Source: [Pseudopropionibacterium] massiliense (lineage in GTDB: Bacteria > Actinomycetota > Actinomycetes > Propionibacteriales > Propionibacteriaceae). From it: 64,000 nucleotides of DNA. The notes under the pieces were generated by a model. That model was not told the origin of the DNA. It did no database searches and was given only the letters and a program-made list of their open reading frames with translations. Both the position numbers and the translations under genes were made by a program. The stretch covers positions 1,204,764 through 1,268,763 of the forward strand of contig NZ_LR027842.1 in assembly GCF_900607225.1 (NCBI RefSeq), in the 5' to 3' direction. Position 1 is the first letter of the stretch. The number at the start of each line of letters is the position of its first letter. Shown in pieces: positions 20,310 to 30,302 of the stretch.

Positions 20310-21403
20310 CCCGCGTCGTACTCGCCGGGGGTGGCACCGCAGGGCACACGTCCCCTCTCATCGCCACGGCCCAGGCGCTTGCCGAACTGGATCCGGAGGT
20401 GGAGATCACCTGCATCGGGACGAACAAGGGGCTCGAGACCAGGGTGATCCCGCAGGCCGGGCTCAAGCTGGAGCTGATCCGCCCCGTTCCCATGCCGCGG
20501 AAACCGAACCTCGACCTCGTGAAGCTGCCCTGGAACCTGACCCAGTCCGTGCGGGAAGCACGTGCCATCCTGCGCCGGGCGAAGGCCCAGGCGCTGATCG
20601 GGTTCGGCGGCTACGTCGCCATTCCCGCCTATCTGGCCGCCCGCACCATGCGGGTCCCGGTTCTCGTACACGAGGCGAACCTCGTGGTCGGCATCGCGAA
20701 CAAGGTGGCGGCCAGGTTCGCTGCCTTCACCGGCTACACCTTCCCCGATACCCGAATCCGGGGCGGAAGACGGATCGGGATGCCGATGAACCGCACCATC
20801 ACGCGACCCGGAATCACCCGGGCCGAGGCCAGGGAGCGTTTCGGACTGGACCCCGGTCGGCCCACGCTTCTCGTCAGCGGGGGCTCCCAGGGCGCGCGGG
20901 CCATCAATCAGGCGCTCTCGGCCGCGGTTCCGGCCATCCTGGACGCCGGGATCCAGGTGCTGCACGTGCTGGGAGCCAAGAATTTCACGGACGCGGATGT
21001 CGTGATCGAGTCCGGGAACGGGGCGCGCTACATCCCGGTCGCCTACGTCGACGCCATGGTCGAGGCCTACTTGGCCGCGGACCTGATGATCGGGCGGGCC
21101 GGGGCGGGCACCGTCATGGAGACGGCGGTCCTGGGACTGCCCGTGATCTTCATTCCCCTGCCATGGGGCAACGGTGAGCAGGCCCGAAACGCTGCAGGCC
21201 TGGTGGCGGACGGGGCGGGCATCCTGCTTCCCGAGGCCGAGCTCAGCGCCGATAAACTGTCGGACCTGGTGATCCCCACCATCACGGATACGGAGAAGCT
21301 GGCTCGCATGGCCGAGCTGGCTCGCCCTCACTCGCCCGCGGACGCCGCCGACGTCCTGGCGCGGGCCGCCGTGAACGTTGTTCGAGGAGAAGAGGCATCG
21401 TGA
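20306..21403 (+). CDS. murG: Lipid II synthase (UDP-GlcNAc:lipid I transferase)
   Basis: 365 residues, GT-B fold. The N-terminal GGGTAGHTSP loop and the C-terminal IGRAGAGTVMETAVLGLP donor site are typical of MurG. It transfers GlcNAc onto lipid I on the inner leaflet. The start overlaps the ftsW stop (ATGA) behind CAGGAGG, and the end overlaps murC (GTGA). Confidence 0.96.
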   Translation: MTRVVLAGGGTAGHTSPLIATAQALAELDPEVEITCIGTNKGLETRVIPQAGLKLELIRPVPMPRKPNLDLVKLPWNLTQSVREARAILRRAKAQALIGFGGYVAIPAYLAARTMRVPVLVHEANLVVGIANKVAARFAAFTGYTFPDTRIRGGRRIGMPMNRTITRPGITRAEARERFGLDPGRPTLLVSGGSQGARAINQALSAAVPAILDAGIQVLHVLGAKNFTDADVVIESGNGARYIPVAYVDAMVEAYLAADLMIGRAGAGTVMETAVLGLPVIFIPLPWGNGEQARNAAGLVADGAGILLPEAELSADKLSDLVIPTITDTEKLARMAELARPHSPADAADVLARAAVNVVRGEEAS

Positions 21404-22851
21404 GCTTGCTCACCCCCATCGAGGTCCAGCCCGCCGCCGAGGTCGGTCCCGTTCATTTCATAGCCATCGGCGGTTCCGGGATGAACGGCATCGCCCGGCT
21501 CTACGCGAAGCTCGGCATCCCCACCAGCGGATCCGACCGGTCCGAATCCGCCACGCTGGAATCCCTGCGGGAGGCCGGGATCACCTGCTACGTCGGCCAC
21601 GACGCATCCCAGCTCGGTGATGCCAGGACCGTGGTGATCTCCTCCGCGATCCGTGAGGACAACCCGGAGCTCGCGGAGGCCCGCCGCCGCGGACTGCGGG
21701 TCTGGCATCGTTCGGCGGCGCTGGCCGCCCTCATGCTGGGCAAGCGGGGGGTCTCGATAGCCGGCACCCACGGCAAGACCACCACCACGGCCATGACAGC
21801 CGTCATGCTGCAACAGGCCGGAGCAGATCCCAGCTACGTCATCGGAGGGAAGCTCGCGGCCACCGGGGTCAGCTCCGACATAGGCACGGGGGATGCCTTC
21901 GTCATCGAGGCGGATGAGTCGGACGGGTCCTTCCTCCAGTACCCGACCCGGATCGCGATCATCACCAGCGTCGAACCCGATCACCTGGTCAACTGGGGCA
22001 CCCCGGAGGCCTACACCGAGGGATACCACACCTTCGCGACCCTCCCCACCGTCGAGTGGGTGATCATCAACGTGGACGATCCCGGCGCCCGCGCGCTGGC
22101 CGACAGGCTCCGTGCCGAAGATCGGAAGGTGATCCGCTACGGATTCGCCGAGGACGCCGACGTGCGGGTCACGGATGCCCGCCCGGTCAGGGAGGGAATC
22201 ACCGGAACCCTCCGATACGGGGACGAGACGAGTGTGCTCCGGCTCAAGGTGCCGGGCAACCACAACCTGTCCAACGCCTCGGCCGCCTACGCGGCGGGCC
22301 GGGTCCTCGGTCTCGGGCACGAGGAGGCGCTGGCGGCGCTCGGGCGGTTCACGGGAACGCTGCGCCGGTTCCAGCTCATCACCGACACCGCCGGGATCCG
22401 GGTCTATGACGACTACGCCCACCACCCGACGGAGATCCGGGCGGCCCTGACCGCCGCGCGGCACGCCACCGAGGTCGGCAACGACGACACGGGACTCGAA
22501 GGGCGGCTGATCGCCTGCTTCCAGCCCCACCTGTACTCCCGGACCGCGGACTTCCACGAGGAGTTCGGCGAGGTGTTGACCCTCGCCGACATCGCGGTGA
22601 TCAACGATGTCTGTGGCGATCGCGAGGATCCGATCCCAGGGGTCACGGGCCAGCTCGTGGTGGATGCCGCCCGGCGGCACGGAGTTCGTGACGTGGTCTA
22701 CGTGGTGGACAAGTATGACCTCCCCGCGGCCCTGAACGAGATCTCTCGTCCCGGAGACCTCATCATCACCCTCGGATGTGGTGATGTCACGATCGTGGGT
22801 CCTTTGCTGGCACCTCTCCTGGCCCGGCGTCCGGAGGCGCAGAACCGTTGA
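21400..22851 (+). CDS. murC: UDP-N-acetylmuramate:L-alanine ligase
   Basis: 483 residues with the N-terminal IAIGGSGMNGIARLY dinucleotide-like loop, the ATP loop GTHGKTTTTAM, DESDGSF and the DDYAHHPTEI motif of MurC. It commits UDP-MurNAc to the peptide branch by adding L-Ala. The start is GTG, overlapping murG; the end overlaps ftsQ as TTGA. Confidence 0.96.
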   Translation: MSLLTPIEVQPAAEVGPVHFIAIGGSGMNGIARLYAKLGIPTSGSDRSESATLESLREAGITCYVGHDASQLGDARTVVISSAIREDNPELAEARRRGLRVWHRSAALAALMLGKRGVSIAGTHGKTTTTAMTAVMLQQAGADPSYVIGGKLAATGVSSDIGTGDAFVIEADESDGSFLQYPTRIAIITSVEPDHLVNWGTPEAYTEGYHTFATLPTVEWVIINVDDPGARALADRLRAEDRKVIRYGFAEDADVRVTDARPVREGITGTLRYGDETSVLRLKVPGNHNLSNASAAYAAGRVLGLGHEEALAALGRFTGTLRRFQLITDTAGIRVYDDYAHHPTEIRAALTAARHATEVGNDDTGLEGRLIACFQPHLYSRTADFHEEFGEVLTLADIAVINDVCGDREDPIPGVTGQLVVDAARRHGVRDVVYVVDKYDLPAALNEISRPGDLIITLGCGDVTIVGPLLAPLLARRPEAQNR

Positions 22852-23567
22852 CGAACGCCCCGGGTGAGTTCGCGAAGGCGTTGCAGACCAAGCTCCGCAA
22901 GCGGCGCCGGGCCCGTTGGGTGATTCTGGGGTCCGGGCTCCTGGTGGCGTTGCTGGTCGGGATCGCCACGTGGCTGGTCTGGTTCTCGTCGGTGCTCGCA
23001 GCGACCGAGGTCAGGATCAACGGTGTGTCGCTGCTCACCGAGCAGCAGGTCACCGACGCCGCTGCCGTCGAGCTCGGCGGCCCGCTCGCCACACAGGACG
23101 TGGACGCCATTCGCGCTCGCGTCGCTGCGTTGGCGCCGGTGGCCGAGGTACGTGTGGAGAGACGTTTTCCGCACACCATCGAGATCACCGTCACCGAGCG
23201 CACTCTCGCCTACGTGTGGATGGACGAGGGTGTGGCCCGCTGGGTCGATGCGGACGGTGTGGTGTTCCACGAGGGAGGAGAAACGGCGCAGGGGATCGTC
23301 ACGGCCAGTATCACGGCCCCCGATCAGCGCCTATTGAAAGATGTGGCCACGGTGGTCTCCGCCGTGGTACCGGTGTTGGGGGAACGGGTCGCACTGCTCC
23401 AGGCCTCGGCCGTGGATCGAATCGAGATCCAGTTGTCCGACGGTGACACCGTCGTGTGGGGTAGTGCGGAACAATCCCAGGTGAAGGCCCGGGTGCTTTC
23501 GGTGCTGCTGAGTCAGGAAGCCAGCGTCTATGACGTCTCGGCTCCGCACGCTCCGACGACACGCTGA
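22848..23567 (+). CDS. ftsQ: Division protein FtsQ
   Basis: 239 residues: basic cytoplasmic tail (KLRKRRRARW), one membrane helix near residues 25-48, a POTRA domain (TEVRINGVSLLTEQQVTDAA) and the FtsQ beta domain (VERRFPHTIEITVTERTLAY). It links the divisome parts FtsL/FtsB and FtsWI on the outer face of the membrane. The TTG start overlaps the murC stop. It is the last gene of the tightly overlapped part of the cluster. Confidence 0.93.
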   Translation: MTNAPGEFAKALQTKLRKRRRARWVILGSGLLVALLVGIATWLVWFSSVLAATEVRINGVSLLTEQQVTDAAAVELGGPLATQDVDAIRARVAALAPVAEVRVERRFPHTIEITVTERTLAYVWMDEGVARWVDADGVVFHEGGETAQGIVTASITAPDQRLLKDVATVVSAVVPVLGERVALLQASAVDRIEIQLSDGDTVVWGSAEQSQVKARVLSVLLSQEASVYDVSAPHAPTTR

Positions 23568-23580
23568 CAACCCGTGAAAC

Positions 23581-23599
23581 CCTCAACCTCTGGTTGAGG
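23581..23599 (+). promoter_or_regulatory. 8-bp palindrome between ftsQ and ftsZ
   Basis: CCTCAACC and GGTTGAGG are separated by TCT, 13 bases after the ftsQ stop and 80 bases before ftsZ. As RNA it would form a small hairpin; as DNA it resembles a dyad operator. Position suggests a role in the separate control of ftsZ, either as a weak attenuator or a protein site. There is no T tract. Confidence 0.45.
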
Positions 23600-23679
23600 T
23601 GATTTCTGGAAGTTGCGGCATGGTCGTTGGATAGTGCGCCCGTCTGCCCCTAGCCTTCTTTTCGACTACGAGGACAGGA

Positions 23680-24888
<1,209 letters not shown>

Positions 24889-24968
24889 CGGCGTGTCGGC
24901 AGTCATTGCACCCGGTTGCGGGCACCCTGTCTGTAGTCTCAAGCGAAAGTGTTTTAGGGAGGCGTGCC

Positions 24969-25520
24969 GTGGGTGTACGGAAGCTGGCTGAATGGATGGG
25001 TCTCGTCGAGGACGGGCGCTACAGCGACCCCAAGGACGAGCTGTCCGAAGAGTACTCAGTGGATGAGTACGTGGAGCCGGAACCCGAGCCCAAGCCCGTG
25101 GCCAAGCTTCACCGCCATCCTCATGCTGCCAGGCCCGAGCCTGCCGCACCCGCTCCGGCGCAGGTCCACAGTCCCGCTCCGGCCCCCGCGGTGACTTCTC
25201 TTCCCGCCACCCCAACCCTGGAGCCGCGTCAGGTGACAGACCTCAGCAGAATCATCTATGTGCGACCTCGCAGCTACAACGAGGCGCGCTCCATCGGTGA
25301 GAACTATCGTGACGGGATCCCCGTCATCATGAACCTCTCCGACATGGAGCGCGGGGAGGACAAGAGGCTCGTGGACTTCGCCGCTGGCCTGATCTTCGGG
25401 TTGCGCGGCAACATCGAGCGCATTTCCAGCCAGGTCTTCCTGCTGTGCCCGCACAACCTCGTCGTCGGCCCGGAGGACAAGCAGAAGCTGGCCACAGGCG
25501 GTTTCTTCAACCAGAGTTGA
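24969..25520 (+). CDS. sepF: FtsZ-anchoring division protein SepF
   Basis: About 183 residues: an N-terminal amphipathic helix (VRKLAEWMGL) for membrane binding, an acidic then Pro-rich linker, and the C-terminal SepF (DUF552) domain (VRPRSYNEARSIGENYRDG, then GLRGNIERISSQVFLLCP). SepF is the essential FtsZ membrane tether in actinobacteria, which lack FtsA. GTG 24969 follows AGGGAGG at 24956-24962. The genes for the YlmD/PgeF and YggS-type proteins that often sit between ftsZ and sepF are absent here. Confidence 0.94.
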   Translation: MGVRKLAEWMGLVEDGRYSDPKDELSEEYSVDEYVEPEPEPKPVAKLHRHPHAARPEPAAPAPAQVHSPAPAPAVTSLPATPTLEPRQVTDLSRIIYVRPRSYNEARSIGENYRDGIPVIMNLSDMERGEDKRLVDFAAGLIFGLRGNIERISSQVFLLCPHNLVVGPEDKQKLATGGFFNQS

Positions 25521-25524
25521 TCCC

Positions 25525-25809
25525 GTGGTTGCGCTGACGCTGTTCTGGCTCCTCCAGATCTACATGCTGATCCTCCTGGCGAGGGTCCTGCTCTCATGGG
25601 TGCCGGTGGTGAGTCGGGGCTGGACTCCTCGCGGGATTGCGCTGGTGCTGGTGGAGTCCGTCTACTTCGTCACCGATCCTCCCCTGAAGCTGCTTCGCTC
25701 GTTCATCAAACCCATGCGGATGGGAGCGGTTTCACTGGACCTGGGGGTGCTTGTGCTGTTCCTGATCATCTACCTGCTCAGGAGCATCGTCCGCTGGATC
25801 CCGTTCTGA
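25525..25809 (+). CDS. YggT family membrane protein
   Basis: 94 residues with two long hydrophobic stretches joined by a short loop (VTDPPLKLLRSFIKPMRMGA), the YggT/YlmG pattern. The family is consistently found after sepF in Gram-positive bacteria and is linked to division or chloroplast nucleoid distribution, but no molecular role is settled. The GTG start lies 4 bases after the sepF stop, so it is likely co-transcribed with sepF. Confidence 0.9.
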   Translation: MVALTLFWLLQIYMLILLARVLLSWVPVVSRGWTPRGIALVLVESVYFVTDPPLKLLRSFIKPMRMGAVSLDLGVLVLFLIIYLLRSIVRWIPF

Positions 25810-25836
25810 TCCGGGCGTGTCGTGCTGGTTTCGTCG

Positions 25837-25865
25837 TTGGATCTGATGAAGTATTAGAGTAACCT
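25837..25865 (+). promoter_or_regulatory. Candidate divIVA promoter (TTGGAT-N17-TAACCT)
   Basis: TTGGAT at 25837-25842 and TAACCT at 25860-25865 are separated by 17 bases. The region between yggT and divIVA is also clearly more AT-rich than its surroundings. Transcription would start near 25872, about 58 bases ahead of divIVA. Assigned by eye. Confidence 0.4.
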
Positions 25866-25929
25866 TAACGTTGTGCCCGGGGTTTCTCAGGATCGGGTAC
25901 AAAGATTTTTCAACCGTGTGGGAGTAAAG

Positions 25930-26883
25930 ATGAGCCTGACCCTGGAAGAGGTTCGCCGAGTCCGGTTCCGGATGGCACGCCGTGGCGCCACCGGCTACGA
26001 GGTCGGTGACGTCGACACTTTCATAGACAAGGTGGAGGAGTCGTTCGCGCAGTTTGAGAACGAACGGGATCTGCTTCGCCGGGAGGTCGAGGCCGCCCGT
26101 ACAACAGGGGACCCGGCACCTGCGGGCAACGATGAGGCCTTGATGGCCAAGGATCACGAGATCAACTCACTTCGAGGTGAGATCGAACGGCTGCGCAGCC
26201 AGATGGCGCAGCAGGCCAAGCAACAGGTTCCGGTAGCAGCACCCGGGCAGCTGGATGACAAGCGTGTCGCGCAACTCACCCAGGACAATGAGCGGCTTCG
26301 AAGCGAGCTCGACCGCACCCGTCGTGAACTCGATGAGGCACGCAGCAGTTCTCGTGTCAGCCACATGGCAGGAAACACGGAGACCCTTCAGGTCGCCACT
26401 CGCGAAGAAGCGACTCCCGCAGTCGTTCGGTTGGTGTCGTTGGCCACGGAGCAGGCGGAACGGCTCGTGGACGAGGCCAACAACGAGGCCCAGCGCAAGA
26501 TCAACGAGGCCAAGCAGCAGGCTTACGAGATCACCAGCGATGCCCGTACCCGGGCCGAACGCATCGAATCCGAGGCCCGCGTCAACGCCGATCAGATCAA
26601 CCGCGAAGCCCAGAGCCGTGCGGATCGTATGAATGGTGAGGTGGATCGCCGTCGCACGGAACTGTTTGCCGAGCTGGAGCGGGAACAAGGCATCCTCACC
26701 CAGAAGGTCGCGGCGCTGCGTGGCTTCGAGTCCAGCTACCGTGAGAACATGCGCGGCTATCTGTCACGGCATCTCGAATCCCTTGAACAGAACCTGCCGG
26801 AACCCTTGGATGTTCCGGAACTGGCCGAGCGCTCCAGGACGCCGCGTCTGGATGCGCTCGCCGCTCAGGACCGCTTGGCCTGA
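25930..26883 (+). CDS. divIVA: DivIVA/Wag31-type polar growth and septum protein
   Basis: 317 residues. The N-terminal lipid-binding domain reads MSLTLEEVRRVRFRMARRG, then YEVGDVDTFIDKVEESF, as in Wag31. The rest is almost all coiled coil with two blocks, split near residues 60-90 by a Pro/Gly/Ala region. DivIVA marks negatively curved membrane at poles and septa and directs wall synthesis in actinobacteria. ATG 25930 follows GGGAG. The gene closes the dcw region and is followed by a strong hairpin. Confidence 0.94.
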   Translation: MSLTLEEVRRVRFRMARRGATGYEVGDVDTFIDKVEESFAQFENERDLLRREVEAARTTGDPAPAGNDEALMAKDHEINSLRGEIERLRSQMAQQAKQQVPVAAPGQLDDKRVAQLTQDNERLRSELDRTRRELDEARSSSRVSHMAGNTETLQVATREEATPAVVRLVSLATEQAERLVDEANNEAQRKINEAKQQAYEITSDARTRAERIESEARVNADQINREAQSRADRMNGEVDRRRTELFAELEREQGILTQKVAALRGFESSYRENMRGYLSRHLESLEQNLPEPLDVPELAERSRTPRLDALAAQDRLA

Positions 26884-26904
26884 GTGAAAGGCAGAAAACT
26901 GGTG

Positions 26905-26938
26905 ATGGTCCGGTGAGGGTGTACTCTCGCCGGACCAT
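26905..26938 (+). terminator. Hairpin terminator after divIVA
   Basis: ATGGTCCGG at 26905-26913 pairs with CCGGACCAT at 26930-26938. The stem extends inward with two wobble pairs to about 15 bp around a TGTA loop. No T tract follows, as is common for terminators in high-GC actinobacteria. It lies 22 bases past the divIVA stop and before the zinc finger gene. Confidence 0.7.
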
Positions 26939-26964
26939 CCAACTCAAAACCCCCGAGGACGACA

Positions 26965-27384
26965 ATGCCACCCAGCAACCCCCCAGAGCCTGTGATCCTT
27001 CCAGTTCGTGACGGTGAGGAGCCATGGACCCCGGAGGAGATCCAGGAGCAACGCGAAGTCCTCGTTGAGGAGCTGGACAGGCTGGACAAAAAGGTGGCCG
27101 CCACCGACAGCGAGCTGAGCGATCTTCTGCTCCAGGGCAATGACGGCGCCGGACGAGACCCGGCGGACGTGGGCTCATCCAATTTTGAACGTGACCAGGA
27201 ACTGTCCTTGGCGCAGAACGCCCGCGAGATGGCCGATCAGGCGAGGCTCGCCCTGCATCTGTTCGACGAGGGCCAGTACGGGCTCTGCGAGGTCTGCGGG
27301 AATCCGATCGGGAAGGGCAGGCTTCAGGTCTTCCCACGGGCGACGATGTGCGTCGCATGCAAACAACGTGAGGAACGCCGCTGA
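26965..27384 (+). CDS. TraR/DksA-type C4 zinc finger protein
   Basis: 139 residues: an acidic N-terminal half with a helical hairpin (EEIQEQREVLVEELDRLDKK) and a C-terminal C4 zinc ribbon with Cys108, Cys111, Cys129 and Cys132. The acidic DKxxDA tip of true DksA is not seen. Such proteins sit in the RNA polymerase secondary channel or act as small regulators; in actinobacteria the gene commonly precedes lspA. It ends just ahead of lspA and was probably transcribed with it. Confidence 0.87.
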   Translation: MPPSNPPEPVILPVRDGEEPWTPEEIQEQREVLVEELDRLDKKVAATDSELSDLLLQGNDGAGRDPADVGSSNFERDQELSLAQNAREMADQARLALHLFDEGQYGLCEVCGNPIGKGRLQVFPRATMCVACKQREERR

Positions 27385-27410
27385 ACCGCAGGCCCCCGGC
27401 CCTGCTCGCC

Positions 27411-27878
27411 GTGGGCGTCGCCCTGTTGGGTTTGGGGGTGGATCAGGCATCCAAGGGGGCCGTGCTGGAGGCCCTGTCCCCTGGGCAGCCCACGGAGATC
27501 GTTGGAGACCTCGTACGGTTCAATTTGACCTTCAACCCGGGAGCGGCCTTCAGCCTGGGGACGTCAATGACGCTGGCGCTCAGCGTCTTCGCGATCGTCG
27601 CCCTGGCGGTCTGCGTCTTCGTCGCCCTGTGCAAGGTGCGCACCCTTCCCCAGGGGATGGCGGTCGGGTTACTGATGGCAGGTGTCTCGGGGAATCTCCA
27701 TGACAGGTTGTTCCGTGCTCCGGGGCCACTGCTCGGGCATGTCGTCGACTTCATCCAGCTTCCCCACTTCGCCATCTTCAACGTAGCCGACATGTGCATC
27801 ACCAGCGCCGCCATCCTGGTGATCCTGTTGAGCCTGCGCAGCCCTTCCGAGGGGGAGAAAAGGTCCAAGCGGGCATGA
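27411..27878 (+). CDS. lspA: Lipoprotein signal peptidase (signal peptidase II)
   Basis: Four membrane helices and the family motifs VDQASK, NPGAAFSLG, GNLHDR and FNVADMCIT; the two catalytic aspartates lie in the last two. LspA cleaves the signal peptide of diacylated prolipoproteins. GTG 27411 gives 155 residues but leaves only ten residues before the conserved VDQ. CTG 27381, overlapping the upstream stop as CTGA and preceded by GAGGAA with 6-base spacing, would complete the first helix and may be the real start. Confidence 0.93.
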   Translation: MGVALLGLGVDQASKGAVLEALSPGQPTEIVGDLVRFNLTFNPGAAFSLGTSMTLALSVFAIVALAVCVFVALCKVRTLPQGMAVGLLMAGVSGNLHDRLFRAPGPLLGHVVDFIQLPHFAIFNVADMCITSAAILVILLSLRSPSEGEKRSKRA

Positions 27879-28795
27879 GCGTTTTCCTGGTACCGGACGC
27901 CCTGGCGGGCCAGCGGATCGATGTCGTTGCCTCCCGGGTGACGGGGCACAGCCGTTCCCGGGTGGCCGAGTTGATCGCGACCGGGGGGATGCTGCTGGAC
28001 GGCGAGATCGTGAAGCGGGCCTCGCAGGTCGTTGCCGCGGGGGCGATGCTGGAGCTGGTCACCGATCCCCGACCCACCCGGGTTACGGCGGAACCCCGGC
28101 TGGTCGGCGGCCTGGAGATCATCCACGAGGACCGGGACATAGTCGTGGTGGACAAACCGGCGGGGGTTGCGGCCCATCCGAGCCTAGGCTGGGCGGGTCC
28201 CTCCGTCACCGAACACCTGGCCGCTGCCGGGATCGCCATCGCCACATCTGGAGCACCGGAGCGGCAGGGGGTGGTCTCACGGCTCGATGTCGGGACCTCC
28301 GGGTTGATGGTGCTGGCCCGTTCCGAGCATGCCTACTCCGTGTTGAAACAGGCGTTCCGGGACAAGGCCGTCGACAAAACCTACCAGGCGCTCGTGCAGG
28401 GACATCCCGATCCGTTCTCGGGAACCATCGACGCCCCGATCGGTCGGCATCCGGGACATGAGTGGAAGATGGCGATCGTGGCTGGGGGACGGGAATCGGT
28501 CACGCACTACGAGACCCTCGAGGCGCATCGCGCCGCCACCCTCGTCGAGGTCCGGTTGGAGACCGGGCGCACTCATCAGATCCGGGTGCATTTCGCCGCG
28601 ATCGGGCATCCCTGTTGCGGGGATCCGCTCTACGGTTCGGACCCGGCTCTGGCAAGACGGCTGGGACTCGACAGGCAGTGGCTCCACGCCACCCGGTTGG
28701 CCTTCGAGCACCCGGTGAAGGGAAACCGCGTCGAGTTCGAATCGGGGTTGTCGCAGGACCTCGAACACGCCCTGCACGAGGTGAGGTCGGACTGA
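27875..28795 (+). CDS. rluD: 23S rRNA pseudouridine synthase, RluA/RluD family
   Basis: 306 residues: an N-terminal S4 RNA-binding domain (AGQRIDVVASRVTGHSRSRV) and the pseudouridine synthase domain with the catalytic Asp138 in SRLDVGTSGLMV and the HQIRVHFAAIGHPCCGDPLY segment. RluD-type enzymes modify U1911, U1915 and U1917 of helix 69; the exact target here is by family. It overlaps the lspA stop by ATGA, a pairing very common in bacteria. Confidence 0.92.
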   Translation: MSVFLVPDALAGQRIDVVASRVTGHSRSRVAELIATGGMLLDGEIVKRASQVVAAGAMLELVTDPRPTRVTAEPRLVGGLEIIHEDRDIVVVDKPAGVAAHPSLGWAGPSVTEHLAAAGIAIATSGAPERQGVVSRLDVGTSGLMVLARSEHAYSVLKQAFRDKAVDKTYQALVQGHPDPFSGTIDAPIGRHPGHEWKMAIVAGGRESVTHYETLEAHRAATLVEVRLETGRTHQIRVHFAAIGHPCCGDPLYGSDPALARRLGLDRQWLHATRLAFEHPVKGNRVEFESGLSQDLEHALHEVRSD

Positions 28796-28817
28796 GGCCG
28801 TGAGGTAGTGTTGCGAC

Positions 28818-30248
28818 GTGCGTAGAGCAAAGATCGTTTGTACTCTGGGTCCGTCCGCCAATACGACTGACCGTCTCGTTCAACTCATCAACGCCGGAAT
28901 GAATGTCGCTCGCCTCAACATGAGTCACGGGGACTACTCCGAGCACGAAAGCCGTCTCAACGCCGTCCGTGAAGCCGCCAGGGTCACCGGTCGCACCGTG
29001 GGCGTCCTCGCTGATCTTCAAGGACCGAAGATCCGTCTCGGCAGGTTCGCCGATGACCAGAAACACTTCCTGGAAGCGGGGGACCACTTCACCATCACCA
29101 TCGAGGACGTCATCGGCACCAAGGAGCGCTGTTCCACCACCTTCAAGGGTCTCCCAGGGGACGTGAAGCCGGGGGACCAGGTCCTGATCGACGACGGCAA
29201 GGTGGGTCTTCGGGCGCTGGAGGTCTCGCCCACCGAGGTGCTCTGTGAAGTGGTCGTCGCGGGTCCCGTGTCCAACAACAAGGGAATCAACCTTCCCGGG
29301 GTCGCCGTCTCCGTTCCCGCCATGAGCGAGAAGGACGAGAGGGATCTGCGCTGGGCGCTCTCGAAGGACATCGACATGATCGCTTTGTCCTTCGTCCGCA
29401 GTGGCGATGACATCAAGCGGGTCCACGAGATCATGGATGAGGAGGGCCGCCGCATCCCTGTCATCGCGAAGCTGGAGAAGCCGCAGGCGATCGCAAACCT
29501 CCAGGAGATCGTCGACGCCTTCGACGCCTTCATGGTTGCTCGCGGTGATCTGGGTGTCGAGCTCCCGCTCGAGGACGTGCCGCTGGTCCAGAAGCAGATC
29601 ATCCGCGCGGCGCGCAAGTGGGCCAAACCCGTCATCGTCGCCACCCAGATGCTGGAGTCCATGATCTCGGCTCCGCGACCCACTCGCGCCGAGGCCTCCG
29701 ACGTGGCGAACGCGATTCTCGATGGTGCGGACGGCGTGATGCTGTCCGGTGAGACCTCGGTCGGTGACTACCCCGTGGAGACCGTCCAGACCATGGCCCG
29801 GATCGTCGAGGCCACGGAACATGACGGTCACGCCGAGATTCACGCCATCGACTGGGATCCCCACACCACAGGTGGTGTTCTGGCGCACGCGGCGGTGGAG
29901 GTCACCCGGAGGGTCGGGGCCCGCTACCTGGTCGCCTTCACCAAGTCCGGCGACACCGCCCGGCGGCTGTCCCGTCTGCGCCCCTCCATCCCGCTGCTGG
30001 TGTTCACCCCGGAGGTCACCACCCGGCAGGCCATGACCCTCACCTGGGGTGTCGAGGCCCACATCACCCCGGATTTCACGGTTCAGGAGCAGATGGTCGA
30101 GACCGTCGACGCGTTCCTCCGGGAGCGGGGCATGATCGAGGTCGGTGAGCGCATCGTCATTCTGTCCGGTTCGCCCATGGGGGTTCCCGGGAAGACGAAC
30201 AACCTGCGTGTCCACAAGGTCAAGGCCAAGAACGAGATCGACGTCTGA
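28818..30248 (+). CDS. pyk: Pyruvate kinase
   Basis: 476 residues with the (beta/alpha)8 barrel, B domain and C-terminal allosteric domain. Recognisable segments are KIVCTLGPSANT at the start, MVARGDLGVELPLEDVPLVQ, ATQMLESMI and the ADGVMLSGETSVGDYPVE loop. It makes ATP and pyruvate from phosphoenolpyruvate and ADP, the last step of glycolysis. The start is GTG 28818, 22 bases after rluD. A strong terminator follows. Confidence 0.97.
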   Translation: MRRAKIVCTLGPSANTTDRLVQLINAGMNVARLNMSHGDYSEHESRLNAVREAARVTGRTVGVLADLQGPKIRLGRFADDQKHFLEAGDHFTITIEDVIGTKERCSTTFKGLPGDVKPGDQVLIDDGKVGLRALEVSPTEVLCEVVVAGPVSNNKGINLPGVAVSVPAMSEKDERDLRWALSKDIDMIALSFVRSGDDIKRVHEIMDEEGRRIPVIAKLEKPQAIANLQEIVDAFDAFMVARGDLGVELPLEDVPLVQKQIIRAARKWAKPVIVATQMLESMISAPRPTRAEASDVANAILDGADGVMLSGETSVGDYPVETVQTMARIVEATEHDGHAEIHAIDWDPHTTGGVLAHAAVEVTRRVGARYLVAFTKSGDTARRLSRLRPSIPLLVFTPEVTTRQAMTLTWGVEAHITPDFTVQEQMVETVDAFLRERGMIEVGERIVILSGSPMGVPGKTNNLRVHKVKAKNEIDV

Positions 30249-30260
30249 GCTTCTCTCGAG

Positions 30261-30298
30261 GAGAGGGTGGGAACCGGTTTCTCGGTTCCCACCCTCTC
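30261..30298 (+). terminator. Strong hairpin terminator after pyk
   Basis: A perfect 16-bp stem, GAGAGGGTGGGAACCG at 30261-30276 and its complement at 30283-30298, encloses a 6-base loop. It lies 12 bases after the pyk stop and also just past the 3' end of the opposing tRNA gene, so it may stop both transcripts. Confidence 0.9.
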
Positions 30299-30302
30299 GT
30301 CG

